Source: Vibrio ulleungensis
GTDB taxonomy: Bacteria > Pseudomonadota > Gammaproteobacteria > Enterobacterales > Vibrionaceae
NCBI RefSeq assembly: GCF_016900875.1
Contig: NZ_JAFEUM010000008.1
Location: 81,552 to 145,551 of the forward strand
Length of the DNA stretch: 64,000 bases
Direction: 5' to 3'
This document shows, one piece after another, positions 1 through 8,399 of the stretch (position 1 is its first letter; every line of letters begins with the position of its first letter). Position numbers and translations under genes: made by a program. Below the pieces are notes generated by a model. That model had not been told where the DNA came from and did not search any database. It saw nothing but the letters and a program-made list of their open reading frames with translations.

Positions 1-851
1 CCATGGTCGCGGGTACACACTTTTTAGCTGATGCCGATCCTGCTTGGTTAGCCCGAAAAGCGCTGTCTTCGAATCTATCTGATCTTGCGGCAATGGGCGC
101 AGTGCCGGCATGGGTCTCTTTAGCCCTGACGTTGCCTGAAATGGATACTGAGTGGTTAAAGGCGTTTAGTGACGCATTCCACCAGTTTGCCGACTACTAT
201 GATATCCAGCTAATTGGCGGTGATACCACGAAAGGACCGATGAGCATTACGCTCACAGTTCAAGGCTTGCTTCCTGAAGGCAAAGCACTCACTCGACGTG
301 GTGCTTCTGTAGGCGACTGGATTTACGTGACTGGGAATCTCGGTGATGCAAAAGCTGGACTTGATGTCATCCTTAATACCGTTCACGGTGGCGTTGCCTC
401 TCAGCCAAGTGCGCTTTTAAAGGTACTTGAAAAACGCCACTTTGAAAGTACACCACGTATTTACGCGGGGCAACAGCTGCTTAATCGAGCATCGGCTGCA
501 ATTGATATTTCAGATGGCCTGTATGCGGATCTGTCACACATACTGTCTCACTCAAGTGTCAGTGCTCGGTTGGATGTCGATGCGTTGCCATTATCTGCAG
601 AGCTTCAAGAGTACTGCAGTGATCCGCAACAGGCTCAGCAGTATGCACTTACTAGCGGTGAAGAGTACGAGCTGTGCTTTATTGTGCCTGAGCTTCATCG
701 AGGCAGTATAGAAATCGAGTTGGCGAATATTGGTACTCATATCACATGCATTGGTCAGATTCAGTCGGGCTCAGGCATCGTTTTACATGCTAGCGGTGAG
801 CCGCTAAACTGGACGTTATCCGGTTTTGACCACTTTAATAATAATGACTAA
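1..851 (+). CDS. thiL: Thiamine-monophosphate kinase, 5' end cut off by the window
   Basis: ThiL phosphorylates thiamine monophosphate with ATP to give thiamine pyrophosphate, the last step of thiamine cofactor synthesis, in the cytosol. The visible part begins at the VAGTHF segment, which in the E. coli protein lies about 50 residues in, so the true start is upstream of the window and the ATG at base 3 is internal. Family motifs present are NLSDLAAMGA, the metal-binding IGGDTTKGP, the GDWIYVTG strand, AIDISDGL and TSGEEYEL. The gene overlaps pgpA by 8 bases, as in the usual thiL-pgpA pair, which suggests translational coupling. The frame is intact and the C-terminus ends normally. Confidence 0.95.
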   Translation, partial: MVAGTHFLADADPAWLARKALSSNLSDLAAMGAVPAWVSLALTLPEMDTEWLKAFSDAFHQFADYYDIQLIGGDTTKGPMSITLTVQGLLPEGKALTRRGASVGDWIYVTGNLGDAKAGLDVILNTVHGGVASQPSALLKVLEKRHFESTPRIYAGQQLLNRASAAIDISDGLYADLSHILSHSSVSARLDVDALPLSAELQEYCSDPQQAQQYALTSGEEYELCFIVPELHRGSIEIELANIGTHITCIGQIQSGSGIVLHASGEPLNWTLSGFDHFNNND

Positions 852-1347
852 TCCAATCGCATTACTTTCACTTAAAAACCCCTGGCACCTGCTCGCAACA
901 GGATTTGGTTCTGGGCTATCGCCTATTGTTCCTGGCACTATGGGGACACTTGCGTCAATTCCTCTGTACTTGCTCTTGGTGCAGTTGCCAGTCAGTGCCT
1001 ACATCGTGGTGTTGATTGTCACCTTTTTCATCGGGATAAAAATCTGTCAGGTCGCTTCTGACGACATGGGCGTTCACGATCACGGCTCTATTGTTTGGGA
1101 TGAGTTTGTTGGTATGTGGCTAACCATGCTGATCGTACCGTTACTTAAATTACCCGCCGATGAGTGGAAGTGGTTGATCGCAGGGTTTGTGTTATTTCGA
1201 TTTTTCGACATGGTTAAGCCATGGCCAATAGGCTGGCTGGATGCGCGCATTCACGGTGGGCTGGGCATTATGATTGACGATATCGTCGCTGGAATCATGG
1301 CCGGTATTTCACTTTATATCGTGGGATTGGCGGCTGGGTGGCTTTAA
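844..1347 (+). CDS. pgpA: Phosphatidylglycerophosphatase A
   Basis: PgpA removes phosphate from phosphatidylglycerophosphate in the inner membrane to form phosphatidylglycerol. The 167-residue protein shows the family segments GFGSGLSPIVPGTMGTLASI, GVHDHGSIVWDEFVGMW and MIDDIVAGI, with hydrophobic helices between them. I chose the ATG at 844, inside the 3' end of thiL, because it matches the family length. An in-frame TTG at 826 would add six residues and cannot be excluded. No good Shine-Dalgarno is visible, which fits coupling to thiL. A strong terminator follows about 90 bp downstream. Confidence 0.95.
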   Translation: MTNPIALLSLKNPWHLLATGFGSGLSPIVPGTMGTLASIPLYLLLVQLPVSAYIVVLIVTFFIGIKICQVASDDMGVHDHGSIVWDEFVGMWLTMLIVPLLKLPADEWKWLIAGFVLFRFFDMVKPWPIGWLDARIHGGLGIMIDDIVAGIMAGISLYIVGLAAGWL

Positions 1348-1400
1348 CTATCCGTTGCTAAGCTTGAGCAAGCCTCAAAGCATAAGAGCTGTACTATCAT

Positions 1401-1432
1401 AAAAAGTGATAGACACAAAAAGTATCAGACAC
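1401..1432. repeat. Two-copy 16 bp tandem direct repeat
   Basis: Two adjacent 16-base units, AAAAAGTGATAGACAC and AAAAAGTATCAGACAC (13 of 16 identical), lie between pgpA and the terminator, and a third unit begins at 1433. No protein or RNA function is evident. It is probably a small local duplication. Confidence 0.6.
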
Positions 1433-1433
1433 A

Positions 1434-1469
1434 AAAAAGGTGAACCTCGGTTCACCTTTTTGTTTTTTT
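1434..1469. terminator. Bidirectional terminator between pgpA and dxs
   Basis: The stem AAAAAGGTGAAC / GTTCACCTTTTT has a very short loop and is followed by TGTTTTTTT on the plus strand. An A-run on the left side provides a T tract for the minus strand. It sits between the convergent pgpA and dxs genes and can serve both. Confidence 0.9.
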
Positions 1470-1477
1470 AGTCAGTG

Positions 1478-3349
1478 CTACTTCTGTTGGTATTGTTGTA
1501 TTTGCTTGATAATACCCGCGCCATCAATACCCAGTAGGGCATGCATCTCTTCTTGAGTGCCTTGTGCTACGAAGTGATCTGGCAAACCAATGTTTAGGGT
1601 TGGCTTGAGCAGCTTCTCCTGCATCAGATATTCCACTACCGCAGAGCCTGCACCACCTTTTATCGCGTTTTCTTCCACTGTCACAAGCAGGTCGTACTGC
1701 TCGGCCAGTTCACGGATTAACGCTTCATCGAGAGGCTTAACAAAGCGCATATCGGCGACCGTGGCATCAAGTGCGTCCGCCGCTTCTAGCGCGTAAGGCA
1801 GCATGGTGCCAAAGCTTAAAATTGCGATGTTGTTTGAGTCACTTTGGCGAATTATTCGGCCTTTGCCTATTTCAAGCGCTGTGAACTCTGTTTGCAGCTC
1901 GGTACCCATGCCGTTACCACGAGGGTAACGAACCGCGCTAGGTCCTTGATGCTGATGCCCAGTATAGAGCATTTGACGACATTCGTTTTCATCACTTGGT
2001 GCCATAATCACTAAGTTGGGAATGCAGCGCATATAGCTTAGATCGAACGCACCTTGGTGTGTTTGGCCATCGGCTCCAACGAGTCCAGCACGGTCTATGG
2101 CAAACATTACCGGTAAGTTCATGATAGCGATATCGTGAATAAGCTGATCATACCCTCGTTGTAAGAACGTAGAGTAAATCGCCACGATGGGATGATTTCC
2201 TGATATCGCCAGTCCACTTGCTAGGGTGACGGCGTGCTGCTCTGCAATGGCAACGTCAAAGTATTGCTCAGGAAAGGCTTTAGAGAAACGAACCATACCC
2301 GAGCCTTCACGCATGGCAGGAGTGATCGCCATGAGTTTTGGATCAATTGCGGCCATGTCACACAGGAAATCACCAAATATCTTAGAAAAGCTTGGCTTGC
2401 CGCCGCCGCTTTTAGGTAATGAGTCGTGGTTTGGGTCGAATTTTGGTACGCCGTGGTAACCAATGGGATCTTTTTCCGCTGGTGCGTAACCTTTGCCTTT
2501 TTTGGTCATGACATGTAAAAACTGCGGGCCTTTTAGGTTTCGCATGTTTTTTAGTGTCTTGATGAGCTCTAATACATCATGGCCATCGATAGGGCCAATG
2601 TAATTAAAGCCAAATTCTTCAAACATGGTTCCAGGAACGACCATGCCTTTTAAATGTTCTTCAGTGCGTCGCACCAGCTCTTTAATCGGTGGAACACCAG
2701 AAAGCACTTTCTTGCCACCTTCTCGAATCGAGGTGTACAAGTTGCCTGATAATACTTGTGCCAGATGGTTGTTAAGGGCTCCAACGTTTTCTGAAATCGA
2801 CATTTCGTTGTCGTTAAGAACCACAAGCATGTCGGGATGAATGTCGCCGGCGTGGTTCATGGCTTCAAAAGCCATACCCGCAGTTATCGCGCCATCGCCA
2901 ATCACACTGACCACTTTTCTGTCTTTGCCTTCTTTGGCGGCGCCGATAGCTACGCCTAAACCGGCACTGATGGACGTCGATGAGTGCCCAACAGACAGCA
3001 CGTCATACTCACTTTCTTCACGCCAAGGGAAAGGGTGTAAGCCATCTTTTTGTCGAATCGTTGGCAACTGCTCGCGACGGCCAGTCAGTATCTTATGTGG
3101 GTAGGCTTGGTGGCCAACATCCCAAATCAATTGGTCGAAGGGCGTTTCGTATACATAGTGAATTGCTACGGTTAGTTCGACCGCTCCCAAACCAGAGGCT
3201 AGATGGCCGCTAGATTGACTCACCGAGTTTAGTAAGTAGGTGCGCAGTTCTTCACATAATTGTGGCAGTTGCTCTTTAGGAAGCGAACGCAACTCGTCGG
3301 GCGTGTTGGCGGCCGCTAAAAGAGGGTATTTGGCAATATCTAAACTCAT
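1478..3349 (-). CDS. dxs: 1-deoxy-D-xylulose-5-phosphate synthase
   Basis: Dxs condenses pyruvate and glyceraldehyde 3-phosphate, using thiamine pyrophosphate, in the first step of the MEP isoprenoid pathway; it also feeds thiamine and pyridoxal synthesis. The 623-residue protein has the N-terminal SSGHLASGLG segment, the TPP/Mg motif GDGAITAGM followed by NDNEMSIS, the transketolase-like middle domain (DVAIAEQHAVTLASGLA, DRAGLVGADGQTHQG) and the C-terminal domain with VTVEENAIKGGAG. The start at MSLDIAKYP aligns with the E. coli protein, so 14 further upstream codons were rejected. It is the last gene of xseB-ispA-dxs, 10 bp after ispA. Confidence 0.97.
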   Translation of the reverse strand: MSLDIAKYPLLAAANTPDELRSLPKEQLPQLCEELRTYLLNSVSQSSGHLASGLGAVELTVAIHYVYETPFDQLIWDVGHQAYPHKILTGRREQLPTIRQKDGLHPFPWREESEYDVLSVGHSSTSISAGLGVAIGAAKEGKDRKVVSVIGDGAITAGMAFEAMNHAGDIHPDMLVVLNDNEMSISENVGALNNHLAQVLSGNLYTSIREGGKKVLSGVPPIKELVRRTEEHLKGMVVPGTMFEEFGFNYIGPIDGHDVLELIKTLKNMRNLKGPQFLHVMTKKGKGYAPAEKDPIGYHGVPKFDPNHDSLPKSGGGKPSFSKIFGDFLCDMAAIDPKLMAITPAMREGSGMVRFSKAFPEQYFDVAIAEQHAVTLASGLAISGNHPIVAIYSTFLQRGYDQLIHDIAIMNLPVMFAIDRAGLVGADGQTHQGAFDLSYMRCIPNLVIMAPSDENECRQMLYTGHQHQGPSAVRYPRGNGMGTELQTEFTALEIGKGRIIRQSDSNNIAILSFGTMLPYALEAADALDATVADMRFVKPLDEALIRELAEQYDLLVTVEENAIKGGAGSAVVEYLMQEKLLKPTLNIGLPDHFVAQGTQEEMHALLGIDGAGIIKQIQQYQQK

Positions 3350-3359
3350 AAAATACTTC

Positions 3360-4244
3360 TTAGTACTCTCTTTGCACAACGTATCGAGCAAAGTCTTCTA
3401 ATAGTTGGGTATTGTAAGGGATTGTTGCGAGCGCATGAAGCGCTTGTTGCAAAAGTGTGTCAGCTTTTTGCTGTGCACCATCCAAACCCAATAAAGATGG
3501 GTAAGTTGATTTATTCAGTTCTAAATCAGACCCTTGCGGTTTACCTAATGTTTCAGTATCGCTGACCACATCTAAAATGTCATCTTGTACCTGGAAGGCT
3601 AATCCAAGCTTGTTTGAGTATTCACTCAAGGCTGGAAGAATTTGTTGGCCTTTTTCGCCACTGGCTAACGCCCCTAATGTTACTGCGCATTCAATCAAGG
3701 TACCCGTTTTATGCTGATGAATAGCTTGCAAATGAGCAATGTCTACAGCTCTGTTTTCGGCCTCAAGATCCATCGCTTGGCCAACACACATTCCCGCAGC
3801 GCCACTGGCTTTGGCCAACTCACTGATCATGTTTATTCTGAAGGGCTCGGCCGATGGGGCAAGTTCGCCATCTGCGAGTACACTAAACGCAAGAGTTTGC
3901 AGGGCATCACCCGCTAATATCGCGGTTGCTTCGTCAAATTCGATATGACAGGTAGCCTTACCGCGTCGCAGCTCGTCATCATCCATAGCGGGAAGATCGT
4001 CGTGTACTAGCGAATAAGCATGAATACATTCAATAGCACTCGCAGGTGTGTCTAGATCTTCAGGCTGAGTGCCAAGCATTTCGCCGACGGCATAGACCAA
4101 AAAGGGGCGTATACGCTTGCCTCCTAATAACAGTGCATATTGCATTGCTTTTAGGAGTTGATGGTCAGCAAAGGGGTGCTGCGTTACCCAAGCTTCGAGC
4201 TGTTGATTACTGCGAGTTTGATAAGGCGTTAAAAAGTGCGGCAT
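3360..4244 (-). CDS. ispA: Farnesyl diphosphate synthase (geranyltranstransferase)
   Basis: IspA adds two isopentenyl diphosphate units to dimethylallyl diphosphate to make farnesyl diphosphate, the precursor of quinone tails and undecaprenyl lipids. The 294-residue protein carries both aspartate-rich Mg2+-binding motifs of trans-prenyltransferases: DDLPAMDDD at residues 82-90, and DDILD in the segment GLAFQVQDDILDVVSD. The substrate-binding GGKRIRP segment is at residues 41-47. It sits between xseB and dxs in one operon. Its ATG overlaps the xseB stop as TAATG, suggesting coupled translation. Confidence 0.96.
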   Translation of the reverse strand: MPHFLTPYQTRSNQQLEAWVTQHPFADHQLLKAMQYALLLGGKRIRPFLVYAVGEMLGTQPEDLDTPASAIECIHAYSLVHDDLPAMDDDELRRGKATCHIEFDEATAILAGDALQTLAFSVLADGELAPSAEPFRINMISELAKASGAAGMCVGQAMDLEAENRAVDIAHLQAIHQHKTGTLIECAVTLGALASGEKGQQILPALSEYSNKLGLAFQVQDDILDVVSDTETLGKPQGSDLELNKSTYPSLLGLDGAQQKADTLLQQALHALATIPYNTQLLEDFARYVVQREY

Positions 4245-4492
4245 TAGCTATCTTGTGGTGTGACATTAGATTCAAATTGACTGAGTTGCTCGCTGTTTTC
4301 GAGCAATATTTCTACCCGCTGCTCCGCATCACTCAACTTTCCTTGGCTGGCTCTTGCCAACAAAATGCCGCGCTCAAACTGCTTCAACGCGTCTTCCAAG
4401 TTTAGGTCACCTTGCTCTAGCTGATTGACTATTCGATCAAGTTCGCCAAGCGACTCTTCAAAGGACATGTTTTCTGGTTTTTTCACAGCCAT
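4244..4492 (-). CDS. xseB: Exodeoxyribonuclease VII small subunit
   Basis: XseB is the small subunit of exonuclease VII, which degrades single-stranded DNA into short oligonucleotides; the catalytic large subunit XseA is not in the window. The 82-residue protein has the family core MSFEESLGELDRIVNQLE, then GDLNLEDALKQFERG and a second amphipathic helix. I chose the ATG of MAVKKPENM because it matches the usual length of about 80 residues. An upstream in-frame start would add 15 atypical residues. It is the first gene of xseB-ispA-dxs, an arrangement widespread in gammaproteobacteria. Confidence 0.93.
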   Translation of the reverse strand: MAVKKPENMSFEESLGELDRIVNQLEQGDLNLEDALKQFERGILLARASQGKLSDAEQRVEILLENSEQLSQFESNVTPQDS

Positions 4493-4528
4493 GGGAGCAC
4501 TTTTTAGGGTTCGAAATAGAATCAGTGC

Positions 4529-4557
4529 AAGGTACATGAGCTAAGGGACAGGGTCAA
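4529..4557 (-). promoter_or_regulatory. Candidate sigma-70 promoter for xseB-ispA-dxs
   Basis: On the minus strand TTGACC (4552-4557) and TACCTT (4529-4534) are separated by exactly 17 bp, about 40 bp upstream of the xseB start. The spacing is ideal, but the -10 hexamer is only moderate. Confidence 0.5.
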
Positions 4558-4591
4558 ATCGAATGTGCTGAAATTGTTACTTTTTCACAGC

Positions 4592-4662
4592 CTAAAGTGA
4601 ACATTGTGGGTGGTTGATATTTCAATGTGATTTCATTGAGGATGTTGTATTGCTCACTTTAG
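4592..4662. repeat. Spaced inverted repeat upstream of pomA
   Basis: CTAAAGTGA (4592-4600) and TCACTTTAG (4654-4662) form a perfect 9 bp inverted repeat separated by 53 bases. The interval contains a second, shorter pair (ACATTG and CAATGT). It lies in the 266 bp gap between the divergent xseB and pomA genes. It may be regulatory or chance, and I see no known operator. Confidence 0.35.
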
Positions 4663-4758
4663 AGGTAGGAAAAGAGTAAAAAGGGATTAAAGAATTGGAT
4701 CTTTGGCCGATAACACCAGTAGGAAATTAACTTTGTTACCATTTCAAAGAGGTTTAGA

Positions 4759-5523
4759 GTGGATTTAGCAACCTTAATTGGATTACTAGGATCGTTCGCG
4801 TTTATCGTCATGGCGATGGTCATTGGTGGGGGCTTGATGCTGTTCGCCGATACCACATCAGTGTTGATCGTTGTGGGCGGTTCATTTTTTGTCGTCATGA
4901 TGAAATTTGAAATGGGTCAGTTCTTTGCAGCGGCGAAAATCGCAGTTAAAGCCTTCATGTTTAAAGTGGATCGCCCTGATGATCTCATTACTCGTATTGT
5001 AGAGATGGCAGATGCGGCGCGTAAAGGTGGCTTTTTGGCGCTTGAAGAGATGGAAATCACTAACTCTTTTATGCAAAAAGGCATCGACATGCTGGTGGAC
5101 GGTCACGACGCCGATGTAGTGCGTACCGCGTTAGAAAAAGACATTGATTTAACCGATGCCAGACATGATCAAGGCGCGAGAGTGTTTAAGGCGTTTGGTG
5201 ATGTTGCCCCAGCGATGGGAATGATCGGCACCTTGATCGGTTTGGTGGGAATGCTGTCAAACATGGATGATCCCAAATCAATTGGTCCTGCGATGGCAAT
5301 CGCCCTTTTAACCACACTTTACGGTGCAATGCTGGCAAACATGATCTTTATTCCTATTGCCGATAAATTGACTCTGCGCCGTGAACAAGAAGTGCTCAAT
5401 CGAAATCTGATTATGGATGGGGTATTAGCCATTCAAGATGGTCAGAACCCTCGCGTTATTGATTCATACCTTAAGAACTATTTGAATGAGACTAAACGCG
5501 CACTTGACGTTGATGCTGAGTAG
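4759..5523 (+). CDS. pomA: Sodium-type flagellar motor stator protein PomA
   Basis: PomA is the MotA-family stator subunit that, with PomB, conducts Na+ and turns the polar flagellum. The 254-residue protein has four membrane segments (two near the N-terminus, two around residues 150-205). It has a large cytoplasmic loop containing ADAARKGGFLALEEMEI, and the family signature DVAPAMGMIGTLIGLVGML. Translation starts at a GTG preceded by AAAGAGG (4747-4753). pomB follows 8 bp downstream. The close likeness to Vibrio PomA rather than proton-type MotA is a main reason for assigning the window to Vibrionaceae. Confidence 0.96.
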   Translation: MDLATLIGLLGSFAFIVMAMVIGGGLMLFADTTSVLIVVGGSFFVVMMKFEMGQFFAAAKIAVKAFMFKVDRPDDLITRIVEMADAARKGGFLALEEMEITNSFMQKGIDMLVDGHDADVVRTALEKDIDLTDARHDQGARVFKAFGDVAPAMGMIGTLIGLVGMLSNMDDPKSIGPAMAIALLTTLYGAMLANMIFIPIADKLTLRREQEVLNRNLIMDGVLAIQDGQNPRVIDSYLKNYLNETKRALDVDAE

Positions 5524-5531
5524 GCCAAATT

Positions 5532-6485
5532 ATGGCAAAAAAGAAGTGTAAATGCCCACCACCAGGCGCGCCATTATGGATGGCGACGTTTTCTGACTTA
5601 ATGTCACTGTTGATGTGCTTTTTTGTACTGCTGCTCTCATTTTCTGAGATGGACGTACTGAAGTTCAAACAGATCGCAGGCTCGATGAAGTTTGCGTTTG
5701 GTGTGCAAAATCAAATTGAAGTAAAAGACATCCCTAAAGGCACCAGCGTAATAGCGCAGGAGTTTCGTCCTGGTCGTCCAGAGCCGACTCCTATCGATGT
5801 GATCATGCAGCAAACCATCGATATGACGAGGCAAACTCTGGATTTTCACGAAGGGGAGTCGGATCGAGCAGGTGGAACACGCCGTGATGCAGGCACGCTA
5901 ACTGGCGGGCAGTCTCCTGAGTCATCGACAAAGATGAACCAAAACAACGAAGATCAACAGCAGCAGCAACAGCAAAATCAGAATAAGGCCGACTCTCAGT
6001 CAGAAGAAACTAATCACTTGTTAGAGTCGATCAAAAAAGCCCTCGCGCGCGAAATAGAGCAAGGTGCCATTGACGTTGAAAACCTTGGCCAACAGCTGAT
6101 TATCCGCATTCGTGAAAATGGTGCATTCCCTGAAGGATCCGCCTATTTGCAACCCAAGTTCCGACCACTGGTGAGACAAATTGCCGATCTAGCGAAAGAC
6201 GTGCCTGGAATCATTATGGTTTCGGGTCATACCGACAATCGCCAGTTGGATTCCGAGCTGTATCGTTCAAATTGGGATTTGTCGTCGCAGCGAGCTGTAT
6301 CGGTTGCCCATGAGATGGAAAAAGTGAAAGGGTTTGACCACGCCAGACTGCGAGTTCGTGGCATGGCAGATACCGAGCCGCTTAACGACAACAGCACACG
6401 CGAGCTTAGAGCGTTGAACCGTCGAGTAGAGATCAACATCATGCAAGGCAAAGCGAAGCTAAGTGATGAGGTCAGCGTTCGCTAA
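5532..6485 (+). CDS. pomB: Sodium-type flagellar motor stator protein PomB
   Basis: PomB pairs with PomA to form the Na+ channel of the stator and anchors it to peptidoglycan. The 317-residue protein has one membrane helix (about residues 16-38) carrying the ion-binding aspartate at residue 22 (ATFSDLMSL). A periplasmic linker is followed by an OmpA-like peptidoglycan-binding domain (about 185-305) with SGHTDNRQL and RRVEIN. The linker contains an unusual run of seven glutamines at residues 142-148 in an Asn/Gln-rich stretch. The short cytoplasmic N-terminus is lysine/cysteine-rich (KKKCKC). A perfect terminator follows the stop codon. Confidence 0.96.
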   Translation: MAKKKCKCPPPGAPLWMATFSDLMSLLMCFFVLLLSFSEMDVLKFKQIAGSMKFAFGVQNQIEVKDIPKGTSVIAQEFRPGRPEPTPIDVIMQQTIDMTRQTLDFHEGESDRAGGTRRDAGTLTGGQSPESSTKMNQNNEDQQQQQQQNQNKADSQSEETNHLLESIKKALAREIEQGAIDVENLGQQLIIRIRENGAFPEGSAYLQPKFRPLVRQIADLAKDVPGIIMVSGHTDNRQLDSELYRSNWDLSSQRAVSVAHEMEKVKGFDHARLRVRGMADTEPLNDNSTRELRALNRRVEINIMQGKAKLSDEVSVR

Positions 6486-6504
6486 ATTGCATAGGATTTA
6501 CATA

Positions 6505-6533
6505 AAATAAGTGGCTTTGGTCACTTATTTTTT
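6505..6533 (+). terminator. Rho-independent terminator of pomAB
   Basis: Perfect 9 bp stem AAATAAGTG / CACTTATTT with an 8-base loop, followed directly by TTTTTTT, starting 20 bp after the pomB stop. Confidence 0.88.
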
Positions 6534-6560
6534 TATCTGCGACCAATTTGCGTATATAAT
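6532..6560 (+). promoter_or_regulatory. Candidate promoter for thiI
   Basis: A consensus TATAAT (6555-6560) is followed by a GC-rich discriminator, GCGCGCC. The matching -35 position (TTTATC, 6532-6537) is weak. It lies about 78 bp before thiI. Confidence 0.5.
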
Positions 6561-6637
6561 GCGCGCCTTAATTTTGAACTACACTGGCTCTATCAGAGTA
6601 GAAGTTCTTATTCCTAGCTAATGAAACGGTCGTTGAG

Positions 6638-8086
6638 ATGAAATTTATTGTAAAGCCACATCCAGAAATTTTTGTGAAAAGTGAATCAGTGCGTAAGCGA
6701 TTCACTAAAATATTGGAGTGTAACCTTCGAATCATCATTCAGCGCCGTACTGAGTCGGTGGCCGTTTTTAACCGTCGCGATCATATAGAAGTCGCAGCAC
6801 CCGATGCTGAGTACCGCGAGCAGGTTCTAGAAATTTTGACTCGCACACCAGGTATCCATCACGTTCTCGAAGTTCAGCAGTCAGAGTTTACCGACTTGCA
6901 TGACATTTTTGAGCAAGTGAATGCACTGTCGGCTTCTAAGCTGGAAAACAAAACCTTTGTAGTACGTGCCAAACGTCGCGGAAAACACGACTTCACCTCC
7001 ATCGAGCTTGAACGCTATGTTGGTGGTGGTCTAAATCAAGCGGTTGAAAGTGCAAGCGTGAAGCTGAAGAACCCAGATGTGACTATCAACGTTGAAGTTG
7101 CTGGTGACAAACTGAATCAAGTGCTTGCACGCCATAAAGGATTGGGTGGATTCCCATTAGGAACCCAAGAGGACGTTTTAAGTCTGATTTCTGGTGGTTT
7201 TGACTCGGGTGTATCGAGCTACCTACACATTAAACGCGGCTCTAAGACGCATTTCTTGTTTTTCAACCTTGGCGGTCCTGCGCACGAGATTGGTGTTAAG
7301 CAAGTTTCTCACTTCTTGTGGGAAAAATACGGCTCTTCAGCCAAAGTGAAGTTCATCTCGGTAGACTTCGAACCTGTGGTTGCAGCGATCCTTGAAAACG
7401 TCGCCGACGGTCAGATGGGTGTTGTGCTAAAACGTATGTTTATGCGCGCTGGTGGCATGGTGGCAGAGCGCTTTGGCATCGAAGCATTGGTTACAGGGGA
7501 AGCTCTAGGGCAAGTGTCTAGCCAGACTCTGACTAACCTTCGTCACATCGACACCGTGACCGATACATTAATCTTGCGTCCACTGATCAACTGGGACAAA
7601 GAAGACATTATCGATGTCGCTCGTCAAATAGGTACTGAAGATTTTGCCAAAGTGATGCCAGAGTATTGTGGCGTTATTTCGCGTAAGCCAACGGTTAAAG
7701 CGGTGAAAGAAAAGCTTGAAAAGGAAGAGGGTAATTTTGACTTATCTATCCTGGAACAAGTTGTCCGTGATGCTCGCATCATGGATATTCGTGATATTGC
7801 TAAAGAAAGCCTTGAACAAGCACCAGAAGTGGAACAGGTTCAACAACTTGAAGACAACGGTATTGTGTTGGATATCCGCAGCCCGGATGAAGAAGATGAC
7901 AATCCGCTAGAGTTAGAGGGCGTGGACGTGAAGCATATCCCGTTCTTTAAATTGTCGACTAAATTTGGCGACTTGGATCAGTCGAAGACTTATCTGCTCT
8001 ACTGCGATCGCGGCGTTATGAGTCGCTTACAAGCGCTGTATCTCAAGGAGCAGGGCTTTAACAATGTAAAAGTATATCGCCCGTAA
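6638..8086 (+). CDS. thiI: tRNA 4-thiouridine synthase / thiamine thiazole sulfur carrier enzyme
   Basis: ThiI transfers sulfur to uridine 8 of tRNA and to ThiS for thiazole synthesis. The 482-residue protein (same length as E. coli) has an N-terminal ferredoxin-like/THUMP region (about 1-165), a PP-loop ATP-pyrophosphatase site (SGGFDSG, about 181-187) and the conserved EYCGVISRKPT segment. The C-terminal rhodanese domain carries the persulfide cysteine at residue 456 in YCDRGVMSR. It is an independent transcription unit with its own likely promoter and terminator, convergent with the gcvB RNA. Confidence 0.97.
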   Translation: MKFIVKPHPEIFVKSESVRKRFTKILECNLRIIIQRRTESVAVFNRRDHIEVAAPDAEYREQVLEILTRTPGIHHVLEVQQSEFTDLHDIFEQVNALSASKLENKTFVVRAKRRGKHDFTSIELERYVGGGLNQAVESASVKLKNPDVTINVEVAGDKLNQVLARHKGLGGFPLGTQEDVLSLISGGFDSGVSSYLHIKRGSKTHFLFFNLGGPAHEIGVKQVSHFLWEKYGSSAKVKFISVDFEPVVAAILENVADGQMGVVLKRMFMRAGGMVAERFGIEALVTGEALGQVSSQTLTNLRHIDTVTDTLILRPLINWDKEDIIDVARQIGTEDFAKVMPEYCGVISRKPTVKAVKEKLEKEEGNFDLSILEQVVRDARIMDIRDIAKESLEQAPEVEQVQQLEDNGIVLDIRSPDEEDDNPLELEGVDVKHIPFFKLSTKFGDLDQSKTYLLYCDRGVMSRLQALYLKEQGFNNVKVYRP

Positions 8087-8118
8087 GCGAGCTGTTCTGT
8101 ACATTGTATCTGCTTTGT

Positions 8119-8147
8119 AAAAGCCTTAGCCTAGCTAAGGCTTTTTT
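8119..8147 (+). terminator. Rho-independent terminator of thiI
   Basis: Perfect 12 bp stem AAAAGCCTTAGC / GCTAAGGCTTTT with a 3-base loop and a six-T tract, about 30 bp after the thiI stop. Confidence 0.92.
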
Positions 8148-8195
8148 AATTCTACTTTTTATCCACAAACGAGAATTAAACCAAAAGTAATAGCT

Positions 8196-8223
8196 AAAAA
8201 AATACCGCCAAAAAATGGCGGTA
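8196..8223 (-). terminator. Terminator of gcvB
   Basis: Minus-strand 8 bp stem TACCGCCA / TGGCGGTA with a loop of Ts, followed by TTTTTTT at 8202-8196. Confidence 0.9.
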
Positions 8224-8393
8224 TAATAGACAGACAAGTCTTTAAACAGGAAGTATGTCTCGAACGGTAGGGTTCAAAACAGTTGGTAGAATCTACCTTG
8301 CTCGAATAACGAGCGTGCAAACACAACATTGCAATAACTCATCATTTGCTGATTCAGAGGAATCAAAACAAACCGTTCAGACCAGTATTGCTG
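8196..8393 (-). ncRNA. gcvB: GcvB small regulatory RNA
   Basis: GcvB is an Hfq-dependent RNA of about 200 nt that represses many amino-acid transport and metabolism mRNAs and is activated by GcvA. It is not protein-coding. On the minus strand the region contains GTTGTGTTTGC (8317-8327), the core of the GcvB R1 seed. It also has a small hairpin GGTAG-ATT-CTACC, an ACTTCCTGT element (8246-8254) followed by TTGTCTGTC, and a strong terminator (TACCGCCA / TGGCGGTA stem, then seven Ts, 8196-8223). The order and content match E. coli GcvB, as does its position divergent from gcvA. The 5' end is inferred from the promoter and may be off by a few bases. Confidence 0.88.
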
Positions 8394-8399
8394 GGGTGA

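Noticed and set aside
3..5. ATG at base 3 as the thiL start
   Set aside because: Alignment with ThiL shows the segment is internal; the gene is cut by the window edge.
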